This document shows, piece after piece, positions 34,101-42,329 of a stretch of DNA of 64,000 nucleotides. The notes under the pieces are model-generated. The model was not told the DNA's origin. It was given only the letters and a program-made list of their open reading frames with translations, and made no database searches. The position numbers and the translations under genes were made by a program. Source of the stretch: Streptomyces sp. AM 2-1-1 (GTDB lineage: Bacteria > Actinomycetota > Actinomycetes > Streptomycetales > Streptomycetaceae); the NCBI RefSeq assembly GCF_029167645.1, contig NZ_CP119147.1:1922001-1986000 (forward strand), given 5' to 3'. Position 1 is the stretch's first letter; each line of letters starts with the position of its first letter.

Positions 34101-34252
34101 CCGAGGGGGACCTCGCCCTCGAACCGGTCGACGAGCACCGGTGCGGGGTCGTCCGCGGCCGCGGGGACGGCTGCCGTGATCAGTCCGGCGAGAACCGTGA
34201 CGGCGGCGAGGAGGGCCCGGGCCGATCCTCTTCGGTGTCGGGTAGCTGGCAT
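31190..34252 (-). CDS. Secreted multidomain GH3 beta-glucosidase
   Basis: Exo-acting beta-glucosidase of 1020 residues. Order: signal peptide (1-34); a CBM11-like beta-sandwich (about 40-200, VLVDRFEGEVPLG to IDGMELYGKA); a Calx-beta-like domain (about 205-300, TVAYTTQGGTAVAGTDYTPVTGTYTF); GH3 N-terminal barrel with nucleophile D633 in VISDWQAI; GH3 C-terminal domain; and a short helical tail (about 940-1020) not usual in GH3. ATG 34252. The divergent-side neighbour is its likely repressor. It probably releases glucose from beta-glucan oligomers produced by the GH64 and GH30 enzymes. Confidence 0.93.
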   Translation of the reverse strand: MPATRHRRGSARALLAAVTVLAGLITAAVPAAADDPAPVLVDRFEGEVPLGAPPADSIFTWGSDADDQPKLALTERADAPEGSKVLEGTYDISGWGGLSHEFAVDQAPQNWSAHKGIRFWWYGQNKAPLPPGSGKKINFEIKDGGAHGGASELWTMSFTDDWEGWHQVEVPFADFVYRGDYQPVGGIDHILGLDRMWGYALTLPTGAPGSFAIDGMELYGKADPALKASVSTDAAVHPVDNGGAATFRLTLSTTGGLPIEEPVTVAYTTQGGTAVAGTDYTPVTGTYTFPAGTASGATHNVVVTTKKARKAAEARTVPLALTVTGAKTPAENPQVVINAHGLPYQNAKLPVKQRVADLLSRLSPAEKAGQMTQAERNALRTPGDIASYDLGSLLSGGGSVPTPNTPEAWASMIDSYQLRAQATRFQIPLIYGVDAVHGHNNVIGSTIMPHNIGIGATRDPVTAQKTGAVTANEVRATGIPWDFAPCLCVTRDERWGRSYEAYGEDPALVESMETVIQGMQGAASGNDLDRNDKVLASAKHFVGDGGTEFGSSTTGAYTIDQGVTKVTREELEAVHLAPFQEAVDRGVGTVMPSYSSLDILGDDQGPVKMHANAEMINGVLKDRMGFDGFVISDWQAIDQIPGDYASDVRTSVNAGLDMIMVPTAYQDFTTTLKGEVTAGRISQARIDDAVSRILTQKFKLGLFEEPYADTSNIDDIGSAGHRAVAREAAAKSQVLLKNDGAVLPLKADQKVYVAGSNADNIGNQAGGWTVSWQGSSGDITEGTTILEGMRKDSSSVTYSQDASAPTDGYDVGVVVVGETPYAEGIGDVGNGNDLELTAADKAAVDKVCAAMKCAVLIVSGRPQLIGDRLGAIDSLVASWLPGTEGDGVADVLYGKRAFTGQLPVTWPKSESQLPINVGDAAYDPQFPFGWGLTTLKKAPAGGEATLTALAVAAQIAEKLHLGTTPAGKAIVDQARLLVQQKTGGKPTAAVSKPFAEADHLLLTGDLTGAVAKLRAAYRAA

Positions 34253-34400
34253 GGTGGCTCTTCTCTCGTCTCGGCTGCGCGGGTCCGGCAGCGGTCCGGG
34301 CGGGGGGTGCGGGGTGGGGCGGCGGTGCGTGGGGGATCCCGCGGGGGTGGGTGGGTCCCGGTGCGGGCGGCTGTCCGAAGCCGCCGGCACCGGGACGGGG

Positions 34401-35375
34401 TCAGGGCGCCGAGCGGCGGACCACCAGTTCGGTGGGGAGCACGACGGGTTCGTCCGGGGCGGGGGTGCCGCCGAGGTGGGCGAGGAGCATCCGGGCCGCC
34501 GTCTCCCCCATCGCGCGGGTGGGCTGGCGGACGGTGGTCAGGGGGGGTGCGGTGTGCGCGGCCATCGGGATGTCGTCGAAGCCGATGACGGCGACGTCGT
34601 CCGGCACCCGCCGGCCGGCGGCGTGGAGCGCTCTCAGGGCGCCGGTGGCGGTGACGTCGTTGTGCGCGAAGACGGAGTCGAACGGGATCCCCGCGTCGAG
34701 GACTTCGGCCATGGCGCGTTCGCCGCCGCGTTCGGTGAAGTCGCCCCGGACGACGCGGGCGTCCGGCAGCACCGACCGGAACCCGTCGAGCCGTTCGCGT
34801 ACGCAGCCGTAGTGCGCGGGCCCGGTGAGGACGAGCGGGCGGGTGCGCCCGTCGGCGTGCAGGTGCCGGGCCGCGCTCGCGGCGCCCTCGTGGTTGGTGG
34901 TCGCGACCGAGGGGAACTCGGGGTGGTGGCCCCGGTCGTCGATGAGCACGATCGGCAGGCCGCTGCGGTGGAACGCGGTGAGGTGGCCGAGGGTGTTCTC
35001 GGGTTCCACGACCACGAGTCCGTCGAAGGCGCGGGCCGACACCTGGGTGGTGAAACGGCGGACGGACTCGGCACCCCGGTTGCACGTGAAGAGCAGCAGG
35101 CCGTACTCGGCCGCCTCGACGGTGTCCACCACGCCCTGGAGGACCTCGCCCATCCAGGACCACGTCAACGAGGGCACCAGCATGCCCACCGTGCGGCTGC
35201 TGCCCCGGGCCAGGCCGACCGCGCCGGAGCTGGGCACGTAGCCGAGGTGCGCGATCACTTCACGAACGCGCGAGGCGGTGGAACGGTCCACGTCCGCCTT
35301 GGTGTTGAGCACCCGCGACACGGTGGTCTTACTGACTCCGGCGGCCCGGGCCACATCGGCGATGGTGACGCGCAA
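34401..35375 (-). CDS. LacI-family transcriptional repressor of the glucan genes
   Basis: LacI/GalR regulator of 324 residues. The HTH is VTIADVARAAGVSKTTVSRVLN at residues 3-24, the hinge follows, and a periplasmic-binding-like sugar domain fills the rest. The start is taken as TTG 35375 because AGGGAGG lies 5 nt upstream; the frame runs on to 35465 without a better site. It sits between the GH3 gene (downstream, same strand) and GH30 (divergent), and its upstream region has two palindromes. Local control of both enzymes is inferred. Confidence 0.9.
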   Translation of the reverse strand: MRVTIADVARAAGVSKTTVSRVLNTKADVDRSTASRVREVIAHLGYVPSSGAVGLARGSSRTVGMLVPSLTWSWMGEVLQGVVDTVEAAEYGLLLFTCNRGAESVRRFTTQVSARAFDGLVVVEPENTLGHLTAFHRSGLPIVLIDDRGHHPEFPSVATTNHEGAASAARHLHADGRTRPLVLTGPAHYGCVRERLDGFRSVLPDARVVRGDFTERGGERAMAEVLDAGIPFDSVFAHNDVTATGALRALHAAGRRVPDDVAVIGFDDIPMAAHTAPPLTTVRQPTRAMGETAARMLLAHLGGTPAPDEPVVLPTELVVRRSAP

Positions 35376-35506
35376 CGGAACCTCCCTGACACGGCGGAAC
35401 CTGGGTGGAACATGGCGTACGGGACGTTTCGCCACCGGCGTGGCGGTCGCCCTTCCGGTGGACACGACGAGGGCGCGGAGCGCCGGCCACCGGGGCGGCC
35501 GGTCGG

Positions 35507-35532
35507 CGGTACCGGTCCCGGAACCGGTACCG
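35507..35532. promoter_or_regulatory. Inverted repeat, candidate operator 1
   Basis: CGGTACCGGT (35507-35516) and ACCGGTACCG (35523-35532) are perfect 10-bp arms with a 6-nt spacer, located between the divergent LacI and GH30 genes. Confidence 0.6.
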
Positions 35533-35543
35533 GCGTCGCGGCT

Positions 35544-35555
35544 GGAGTTAACTCC
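35544..35555. promoter_or_regulatory. Palindrome GGAGTTAACTCC, candidate operator 2
   Basis: Perfect 12-bp palindrome, 169 nt before the regulator start and 220 nt before the GH30 start. It is a candidate site for the adjacent LacI-type protein, though it lacks the central CG usual in that family. Confidence 0.5.
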
Positions 35556-35775
35556 GCCGCAGCAGAGGCGTCAATACTTCACACCGACATTGATCCATGC
35601 CCATCTGCCAAGCAGGCGGCGGCACTTGTGACTTCACTTCTTGTACGCACGCTCCCTCTTGACGGGGCCCCGCGGGGGCAGTTCACTCACGCCTCGATCG
35701 ACGGCAACGCCCCACTCCGTGCCGAAGAAGTCTCCGAGACGTTCCGAAGAAGTCCCGAAGAAGGGCAATTCCCCC

Positions 35776-37653
35776 ATGATCCGATCGAGCAGAACCGCCG
35801 CGGCGGCCCTGGCGACCGCACTCGCCGCCGCCGGCCTCGCCGGCATCACCGCGCCCGCCGCGCAGGCGGCCGGCGAGAGTGTCTCCATCGTCCTGACCAC
35901 CACCGACGACTCCGGCGGCCGCCATGTCACCCGCGGCCTCCAGGCCCAGACCCCGGTCGCCTTCACCGCCGGCAGCGGGAGCGCGGGCACCACGGTGACG
36001 GTCGACGAGAACACCCGGTACCAGACGTTCACCGGCGGCGGCGCGTCCTTCACGGACACCGCGGCCTGGCTGATGAAGAGCAGCGGGGCGCTGAGCGACG
36101 CGACCCGGGACGCCACGATGAAGAAGCTCTTCTCGCCGACCGAGGGCATCGGGCTCTCGTTCGTCCGCAACCCGATGGGCGGTTCGGACCTGGCGAGGAC
36201 GGGGTACACCTACGACGACCTCCCCGCCGGGCAGACCGATCCCACGCTGGCGAAGTTCTCGGTGGCGCACGACCTCGCGGACGTCCTGCCGCTGACCAAG
36301 CAGGCGAAGCAGCTCAACCCGGCCCTCACCACGATGGCCTCGCCCTGGACCGCCCCGGCCTGGATGAAGGACAGCGGGCAGCTCAACGGCGGCTGGCTGA
36401 AGGCCGAGAACTACGGCACGTACGCCGACTACTTCGTGAAGTACCTCCAGGCGTACCAGGCCCAGGGCGTCCCGGTTCAGTACGTCACCGCGCAGAACGA
36501 GCCGACCTGCTGCTCGGGTTACCCCTCGATGAGCTGGAACGGATCGGGGCTCGCCTACTTCACCAAGAGCGAGCTGCTGCCGAAGCTCCAGGCGGCGGGG
36601 CTCTCCACCAAGGTGCTGGCGCACGACTGGAACTGGGACACCTACGACGCGTACGCCGCGCCGACCGTGGACGACGCCGCGGTGCGCAGCCACCCCAACT
36701 TCGGCGGGATCGCCTGGCACGGCTACGGCGGGGACATCGCCAAGCAGACCGCGGTGCACAACCAGTACCCCACGACGGACGCGTTCCAGACCGAGCACTC
36801 GGGCGGCACCTGGATCGCCGACCAGCAGCGCGAGGACATGCTCAACATCATCGACTACACCCGCAACTGGGCGAAGTCGGTCACCAAGTGGTCGCTCGCG
36901 GTGGACCAGAACCGGGGCCCGCACAACGGCGGTTGCGGCACCTGCGACGGTCTGATCACGGTCCACAACGGTGACAGCAGGAGCGGGCAGGTGGACTACA
37001 CCGTCGAGTACTACACGATGGGCCACCTGACGAAGTTCGTACGCCCGGGTGCCTCCCGCATCGCGTCCACCGCCAGCTCCGCGATTCCCAACGTCGCCTG
37101 GCGCAACACCGACGGCTCCAAGGCGCTGATCGCCTACAACGGCGGCTCCTCGGCCCAGCAGCTCACCGTCAACTGGGGCGGCTCGACCTTCGGCTACTCG
37201 CTGCCCGCGCGTACCTCGGCCACCTTCACCTGGTCCGGCACCCAGTCCGGCACCGGCGGTACGCCCGGCACCTCCGGGGCGTTCACCGGCACCGGCGGCA
37301 AGTGCCTGGACGCGGCGAACGGCAGCGCGGCGGACGGCACGGCGGTCCAGCTCTACGACTGCAACGGCTCGGCGGCCCAGCGCTGGACGGTCCAGGCCGA
37401 CGGCACGATCCGCGCCCTCGGCGCCTGCCTGGACGTGACCTCGGCATCGACCGCCGACGGCGCGAAGGTCCAGCTCTACACCTGCAACGGCACGGGCGCG
37501 CAGCGCTGGACGTACAACGCCACCACCGGGGACGTGGTGAACACGGCGGCGAACAAGTGCCTGGACGTCACGGACGCCTCGACCGCCAACGGGGCGCGCG
37601 CCCAGATCTGGAGCTGCACCGGGGCCGCCAACCAGAAGTGGCGGCTGCAGTAG
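35776..37653 (+). CDS. Secreted GH30 glycosidase with ricin-type lectin domain
   Basis: Extracellular enzyme of 625 residues. Signal peptide: residues 1-35 (ending AAQA-AG). The GH30 barrel covers about 40-480, with acid/base E242 in TAQNEPT and nucleophile E340 in FQTEHSGGTW; a small beta domain follows. A TGGTPGT linker then leads to a C-terminal ricin B-type lectin domain (about 500-625) with three QxW-type repeats (AQRW, AQRW, NQKW). GH30 members of this kind include beta-1,6-glucanases and beta-1,6-galactanases. The GH3 and GH64 context favours beta-1,6-glucan, an inference. ATG 35776. Confidence 0.9.
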   Translation: MIRSSRTAAAALATALAAAGLAGITAPAAQAAGESVSIVLTTTDDSGGRHVTRGLQAQTPVAFTAGSGSAGTTVTVDENTRYQTFTGGGASFTDTAAWLMKSSGALSDATRDATMKKLFSPTEGIGLSFVRNPMGGSDLARTGYTYDDLPAGQTDPTLAKFSVAHDLADVLPLTKQAKQLNPALTTMASPWTAPAWMKDSGQLNGGWLKAENYGTYADYFVKYLQAYQAQGVPVQYVTAQNEPTCCSGYPSMSWNGSGLAYFTKSELLPKLQAAGLSTKVLAHDWNWDTYDAYAAPTVDDAAVRSHPNFGGIAWHGYGGDIAKQTAVHNQYPTTDAFQTEHSGGTWIADQQREDMLNIIDYTRNWAKSVTKWSLAVDQNRGPHNGGCGTCDGLITVHNGDSRSGQVDYTVEYYTMGHLTKFVRPGASRIASTASSAIPNVAWRNTDGSKALIAYNGGSSAQQLTVNWGGSTFGYSLPARTSATFTWSGTQSGTGGTPGTSGAFTGTGGKCLDAANGSAADGTAVQLYDCNGSAAQRWTVQADGTIRALGACLDVTSASTADGAKVQLYTCNGTGAQRWTYNATTGDVVNTAANKCLDVTDASTANGARAQIWSCTGAANQKWRLQ

Positions 37654-37665
37654 TTCCGCGGTGAC

Positions 37666-37704
37666 GGCGGCGGCCGTCCCGCGGTCCGCGGGACGGCCGC
37701 CGCC
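37666..37704. terminator. Bidirectional terminator between GH30 and cimA
   Basis: Long GC stem, GGCGGCGGCCGTCCCGCG from 37666 paired with the segment ending at 37704, with a 3-nt loop. Confidence 0.85.
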
Positions 37705-37709
37705 GGCTC

Positions 37710-39317
37710 CTACTCCGTCGGCTCGATCCCGGCGCGCAGCAGACCGTAGGCGTACGCGTCCTCCAGCGCCTGCCAGGACGCGGCGATCACGTTCTCCGCG
37801 ACACCGACGGTCGACCACTCACCGGTTCCGTCGCCCGTGGTGATCAGTACGCGGGTGGTGGACTCGGTGCCGGTGCGCCCCTCCAGGATGCGGACCTTGT
37901 AGTCGACCAGCTCCAGCTTCGCGAGCTGCGGGTAGATCCTCTCCAGGGCCACCCGCAGCGCCCGGTCGAGGGCGTTGACGGGTCCGTTGCCCTCGGCGGT
38001 GGCGACGAGCCGCTCGCCCTTGGCCCAGAGCTTCACGGTCGCCTCGTTGGCGTGCACCCCGTCGGGGCGGTCCTCGACGATGGCCCGCCACGATTCGGTG
38101 CGGAAGTAGCGGGGCGGGCGGCCGTCGACCTCGCCGCGCAGCAGGAGTTCGAAGGAGGCGTCGGCCGCCTCGTAGGTGTAGCCCTTCAGCTCGCGCTCCT
38201 TGACCCGCTCGACGACGCGGCCGACCAGCTCGCGGTCGCCACCGAGGTCGATGCCGAGCTCCTTGCCCTTCAGCTCGATGGAGGCGCGCCCCGCCATGTC
38301 GGAGACGAGCATCCGCATGCTGTTGCCGACCAGGGCGGGGTCGATGTGCTGGTAGAGGTCGGGATCGACCTTGATCGCGGAGGCGTGCAGCCCGGCCTTG
38401 TGGGCGAAGGCGGAAACTCCCACGTACGGCTGATGCGTGGAGGGCGTCAGGTTGACCACCTCGGCGATGGCGTGGGAGATGCGGGTCATCTCGCCGAGCG
38501 CTCCCTCGGGCAGCACCGTCTTGCCGTACTTCAGTTCCAGGGCGGCGACGACCGGGAAGAGGTTGGCGTTGCCGACGCGTTCGCCGTAGCCGTTGGCGGT
38601 GCACTGGACGTGGGTCGCGCCCGCGTCGACGGCCGCCAGGGTGTTGGCGACGGCGCAGCCGGTGTCGTCCTGGGCGTGGATGCCGAGACGGGCGCCGGTG
38701 TCGGCGAGGACGGTGGCCACGACGGCCTGGACCTGGGCGGGGAGCATCCCGCCGTTGGTGTCGCAGAGGATGACGACGTCGGCGCCGGCCTCGGAGGCGG
38801 CGCGGACGACGGCCTTCGCGTACTCGGGGTTGGCGCGGTACCCGTCGAAGAAGTGCTCGCAGTCGACGAAGACCCGGCGGCCCTGCTCGCGCAGGTGGGA
38901 GACGGTGTCGCGGACCATCTCCAGGTTCTCGTCCAGGGTGGTGCGCAGGGCGAGTTCGACGTGCCGGTCGTGGGACTTGGCGACCAGCGTGATCACCGGA
39001 GCACCGGAGTCGAGCAGCGCCTTGACCTGCGGGTCCTGGGCGGCCTTGCCGCCGGCCCGGCGGGTCGCGCCGAACGCCACCAGTTGGGCGTGGGCGAAGG
39101 TGATCTCCTGCTGGGCGCGGGCGAAGAACTCGGTGTCCCGGGGGTTGGCGCCGGGCCAGCCGCCCTCGATGAAGCCGACGCCGAAGTCGTCCAGGTGCCG
39201 GGCGATGGTCAGCTTGTCGGCGACCGTCAGGTTGATGCCTTCACGCTGTGCACCGTCGCGCAGGGTGGTGTCGAAGACATGGAAACTGTCGTCGGTGGCG
39301 GTGGCCTTGGTGGTCAT
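37710..39317 (-). CDS. cimA: Citramalate synthase
   Basis: LeuA-family enzyme of 535 residues that condenses pyruvate and acetyl-CoA to (R)-citramalate, a threonine-independent route to isoleucine. Visible features are DTTLRDGAQREGI near residue 15, HAQDDTGCAVANTLAA, and a C-terminal regulatory (LeuA dimerisation-type) domain from about residue 400. The ATG at 39317 has AGGAG 10 nt upstream. A U-tailed hairpin at 39426-39447 in its leader suggests attenuation. ilvE and leuB lie a few kb away, so this is a branched-chain amino-acid neighbourhood. Annotation as homocitrate or isopropylmalate synthase is less likely. Confidence 0.92.
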   Translation of the reverse strand: MTTKATATDDSFHVFDTTLRDGAQREGINLTVADKLTIARHLDDFGVGFIEGGWPGANPRDTEFFARAQQEITFAHAQLVAFGATRRAGGKAAQDPQVKALLDSGAPVITLVAKSHDRHVELALRTTLDENLEMVRDTVSHLREQGRRVFVDCEHFFDGYRANPEYAKAVVRAASEAGADVVILCDTNGGMLPAQVQAVVATVLADTGARLGIHAQDDTGCAVANTLAAVDAGATHVQCTANGYGERVGNANLFPVVAALELKYGKTVLPEGALGEMTRISHAIAEVVNLTPSTHQPYVGVSAFAHKAGLHASAIKVDPDLYQHIDPALVGNSMRMLVSDMAGRASIELKGKELGIDLGGDRELVGRVVERVKERELKGYTYEAADASFELLLRGEVDGRPPRYFRTESWRAIVEDRPDGVHANEATVKLWAKGERLVATAEGNGPVNALDRALRVALERIYPQLAKLELVDYKVRILEGRTGTESTTRVLITTGDGTGEWSTVGVAENVIAASWQALEDAYAYGLLRAGIEPTE

Positions 39318-39420
39318 GCTGATGCGACTCCTGTCGGATGAGTGGATCCGGACGATCGGGCTCCACTTGCCCCCATGATCTCGCGCACCCCGCCCCGGCC
39401 TGGGTGGGGGCCGGAAAACG

Positions 39421-39447
39421 AAAAAACCCCTCGCGGGTGCGAGAGGT
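39421..39447 (-). promoter_or_regulatory. Attenuator-like terminator in the cimA leader
   Basis: On the minus strand a 9-bp stem (39426-39447, loop of 4) is followed by six T. It lies about 105 nt upstream of the cimA ATG and is not needed to end the csbD transcript, which has its own hairpin. A short frame from GTG 39552 (MSSLSTIIGSRRAGPQ) carries adjacent Ile codons. Confidence 0.6.
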
Positions 39448-39759
39448 CTGCGCGCGGGTCTGAGGCACGGTGGCCGTGCCGTACGTGGTGGTACGGGACG
39501 GTCACTGCGGACCGGCGCGCCTGCTGCCAATAATCGTGGACAACGAGGACACGGCAGCAGTCTGGCACAGCACCGCCTCCGTGACGGGCCCGTCTCAGAA
39601 TGCGGTCGTGACTCACGTCTCCTGGGGACCGTCCTTCGCGGGGCTCCCGCCGCCTCCCCGCGTCCGGTCCCGCGCGGGCGCGGGTCCGGCCCGCCCCGGG
39701 CTTGCCGCCCGCTCCGTCCACCCGGCCCGGTGCGCCGGCTCCGGGCCCTGGCCGACGAC

Positions 39760-39788
39760 GGGCCCCCGCCCGGAAAAGGCGGGGGCCC
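39760..39788 (-). terminator. Terminator of the CsbD gene
   Basis: Perfect 11-bp stem GGGCCCCCGCC (39760-39770) with 39778-39788, loop CGGAAAA. It starts 20 nt after the csbD-like stop. Confidence 0.88.
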
Positions 39789-39807
39789 TTCGTGGGGGGC
39801 TGGCACG

Positions 39808-40005
39808 TCACTCGTCGTCGGTGATCAGCGGGTCCTTCGGGCCGGAGGTGTCGCGGAGGTTCCTGCGGGCATCGCCCACGGCGTCCTTCGCCGCGCCCTT
39901 GGCCTGGTCCGCCTTGCCCTCGGCGACCTTGCCGCGGTTACCGGTCATCTTGCCCATGGCTTCCTTGGCCTTGCCCTTGACCTTGTCCTTGCTTCCGTCA
40001 GTCAC
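39808..40005 (-). CDS. CsbD-family stress protein
   Basis: Small hydrophilic CsbD-like protein of 65 residues: GSKDKVKGKAKEAMGKMTGNRGKVAEGKADQAKG is the family pattern of K-G-K-A-x-E repeats. In Bacillus csbD is part of the general stress (sigma-B) regulon; in Streptomyces such genes are often osmotic-stress induced. GTG 40005 is the start because AGGAGG lies 5 nt upstream. Function at the molecular level is unknown in the family. Confidence 0.88.
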   Translation of the reverse strand: MTDGSKDKVKGKAKEAMGKMTGNRGKVAEGKADQAKGAAKDAVGDARRNLRDTSGPKDPLITDDE

Positions 40006-40162
40006 GGGGCCTCCTCGGATGGACGAACCTTGCACTGCCAACGTAGGTCACCTCGGCAGTGCCTGCAGTCCGCGCCTGCCCGACGCGGCCCGGGTGAAAC
40101 AGGAGGCGGGTGCGGCGGGGGGGCCGCTCCCGCCGCCGGGCCCGCCCAGTAGGGTCGGCCCG

Positions 40163-40816
40163 ATGATCGAGACCATCGTCTTCGACGTCGGCGAGACGCT
40201 GACCAACGACAACCGCTACTGGGGCGCCTGGGCACGGTGGCTGGACATCCCGCGGCACACCCTGAGCGCCCTGGTGGGGGCGGTGGTGACCCAGGGCCGC
40301 GACAACTCCGACGCGCTGCGCCTCGCCCGCCCGGGCCTCGACGTCGATGCCGAGTGGCGGGCCCGGGAGGCGGCGGGACGGGGCGAGTACCTCGACGAGT
40401 CGGACCTCTATCCGGACGTCCGCCCGACCCTGGGCGGCCTCCGTGAACTCGGCGTCCGGGTCGTCGTCGCCGGCAACCAGACCGCCCGCGCCGGTGAGCT
40501 GCTGCGGGCGCTGGGGCTGCCCGCCGACCTCGTCGTGATGTCCGAGGAGTGGGGCGCGGCCAAACCGGACCCCGCCTTCTTCGCCCGTGTCCTCGGCGTG
40601 TCCGGTACCCGTGCCGAACACACCCTGTACGTCGGCGACCACCCGGCCAACGACGTCTTCCCCGCCCACGCCGCCGGCCTGCGCACCGCCCACCTGCGGC
40701 GCGGGCCCTGGGGCCACTGGTGGGCCGACGACCCGGCGGTCCGGGCGACCGCGGACTGGTCGGTCGGCTCGCTCGGCGAGTTGGCGGACCTGGTGCGGGG
40801 GGAGCGGGAGGCGTAG
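40163..40816 (+). CDS. HAD-superfamily hydrolase
   Basis: HAD phosphatase of 217 residues. Motif I is FDVGETLTND, motif II VVAGNQT, motif III the lysine in WGAAKPDPAFF, and motif IV YVGDHPANDVFPA. The replacement of the usual DxDxT by DVGET is common in this subgroup of dehalogenase-like proteins and keeps the nucleophile aspartate, but the second aspartate (general acid) is glycine. ATG 40163. It converges with ilvE. Substrate unknown. Confidence 0.85.
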   Translation: MIETIVFDVGETLTNDNRYWGAWARWLDIPRHTLSALVGAVVTQGRDNSDALRLARPGLDVDAEWRAREAAGRGEYLDESDLYPDVRPTLGGLRELGVRVVVAGNQTARAGELLRALGLPADLVVMSEEWGAAKPDPAFFARVLGVSGTRAEHTLYVGDHPANDVFPAHAAGLRTAHLRRGPWGHWWADDPAVRATADWSVGSLGELADLVRGEREA

Positions 40817-40961
40817 GGGATCCGTACGCGCTCCCCCCGTGGGCCACGTCGTCGCCCGCCGCGACCCGGGTGCCCCCGCCGCGCGTCCGCACGCACCACC
40901 ACCCGCCTCCGAACGGCCCGAGCCGTCGCGACGAGCTTTTCGGACACAACCCGCGCACACG

Positions 40962-40996
40962 GAGGCCGCACCCGGCGAACTCCCGGGTGCGGCCTC
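40962..40996. terminator. Bidirectional terminator between HAD and ilvE
   Basis: Perfect 14-bp stem GAGGCCGCACCCGG (40962-40975) with 40983-40996, 7-nt loop. Confidence 0.9.
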
Positions 40997-41034
40997 GGTG
41001 CGCGGTGAGTCGTACGCAGCCCCGTCCTCGGGCG

Positions 41035-42126
41035 TCAGTCGCCCAGCGGGTGCATCCAGCCGTGGGTGTCCTCGGTGGTGCCGCGCTGGATGTCGAGGAG
41101 GCGCTCGCGGAGCCTCATGGTGACCTCGCCGGGGGTGCCGTCGCCCTGGACCCACTCGCCACCGGCCGACTTCACCGTGCCGACGGGGGTGATCACGGCA
41201 GCCGTGCCGCAGGCGAAGACCTCCTTGAGGGTGCCGTTCGCGCTGTCCTCGCGCCACTGGTCGATGGAGACGCGGCCTTCCTCGGAGCCGTAACCGAGGT
41301 CGCGGGCGACGGTGAGGAGGGAGTCACGGGTGACGCCGGCGAGGAGGGAGCCGGTGAGGGCGGGGGTGACGATGCGGTCCTCGTACACGAAGTAGAGGTT
41401 CATCCCGCCGAGTTCCTCCACCCACTTGTGCTCCACGGCGTCGAGGTAGGCGACCTGGTCGCAGCCCCTGGCGGTGGCCTCGGCCTGGGCGAGCAGGGAC
41501 GCGGCGTAGTTGCCGCCGGTCTTGGCGTCGCCCATGCCACCGGGGACGGCGCGGACGCGGTCCTCGGAGAGCCAGATGGAGACCGGCTTCACCCCGCCGG
41601 GGAAGTAGGCGCCGGCCGGGGAGCCGATGACGAGGAAGAGGTACTCGTTGGCCGGCTTCACGCCCAGGCCGACCTCGGTGGCGATCATGAACGGGCGGAG
41701 GTAGAAGGACTCCTCGCCGCCGTGTGCCGGGACCCATGCCTTGTCCGTCTGGACCAGCACGTCACAGGCTTCGATGAAGGTCTCCACCGGGAGCTCGGGC
41801 ATGCCGAGGCGGTGGGCGGAGCGCTGGAAGCGCTTGGCGTTGGCCTCGGGGCGGAAGGTGGCGACGGTGCCGTCGGGCTGCCGGTACGCCTTCAGTCCCT
41901 CGAAGATCTCCTGGGCGTAGTGCAGCACCATGGTCGCCGGATCGAGGGAGAGGGGGGCGTACGGGACGAGCTGAGCGTCGTGCCAGCCGCGGCCCTCGGT
42001 CCACCGGATGGTGACCATGTGGTCGGAGAAGTGGCGGCCGAATCCGGGGGCGGCGAGGATCGCCTCGCGCTCCGCGTCGGACAGCGGGGACGAGGTGGGC
42101 TTGAGCTCGATCGTGGGCGTCGTCAT
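41035..42126 (-). CDS. ilvE: Branched-chain amino-acid aminotransferase
   Basis: PLP enzyme of 363 residues, BCAT group II. It makes the last step to Leu, Ile and Val and also feeds branched keto-acid primers. Visible features are the N-terminal HYAQEIFEGLKAY, the PLP-lysine region LDAVEHKWVEELGGMN, and FACGTAAVITPVG. The ATG at 42126 has AAGGAC upstream. A -10-like GATAAT on the minus strand (42247-42252) marks the likely promoter. leuB lies upstream on the same strand but is separated by a terminator. Confidence 0.96.
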   Translation of the reverse strand: MTTPTIELKPTSSPLSDAEREAILAAPGFGRHFSDHMVTIRWTEGRGWHDAQLVPYAPLSLDPATMVLHYAQEIFEGLKAYRQPDGTVATFRPEANAKRFQRSAHRLGMPELPVETFIEACDVLVQTDKAWVPAHGGEESFYLRPFMIATEVGLGVKPANEYLFLVIGSPAGAYFPGGVKPVSIWLSEDRVRAVPGGMGDAKTGGNYAASLLAQAEATARGCDQVAYLDAVEHKWVEELGGMNLYFVYEDRIVTPALTGSLLAGVTRDSLLTVARDLGYGSEEGRVSIDQWREDSANGTLKEVFACGTAAVITPVGTVKSAGGEWVQGDGTPGEVTMRLRERLLDIQRGTTEDTHGWMHPLGD

Positions 42127-42246
42127 GAGTGCGTGTCCTTCACCGTATCTGTGTGTGAGGGACCGTGCTCCCGCCCATCCCCGCCCGCAGGTGCGAGCAG
42201 ACGCGAGGACGTCCGAGCAGTGCCATGAGCCGCGGCCCCACGTTCG

Positions 42247-42252
42247 ATTATC
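42247..42252 (-). promoter_or_regulatory. -10 element of the ilvE promoter
   Basis: GATAAT on the minus strand, in a GC-rich setting, about 120 nt before the ilvE ATG. No clear -35 partner was found. Confidence 0.45.
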
Positions 42253-42329
42253 ACGCGGGGAGGGCCGGGCACGAAACGCGGCGGGAGTGCGGTCCCGGAT
42301 CGAGGGTGGCACCCGGGGCCGCACGTGAA

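Larger units (their letters stand above)
35376..35775. other. Regulatory region between lacI-type gene and GH30
   Basis: 400 bp without a gene. It holds the palindromes at 35507-35532 and 35544-35555. A less GC-rich stretch (35570-35640) likely contains the GH30 promoter. The GH30 leader runs to 35775, with AAGAAGGGC as weak ribosome binding site. Confidence 0.6.
39318..39807. other. cimA leader and csbD-side intergenic region
   Basis: 490 bp with no long gene. It contains the csbD terminator (39760-39788), a -10-like GATTAT on the minus strand (39529-39534), small hairpins including GGCACGG/CCGTGCC near 39465-39480, candidate leader peptides and the attenuator hairpin. Confidence 0.55.
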
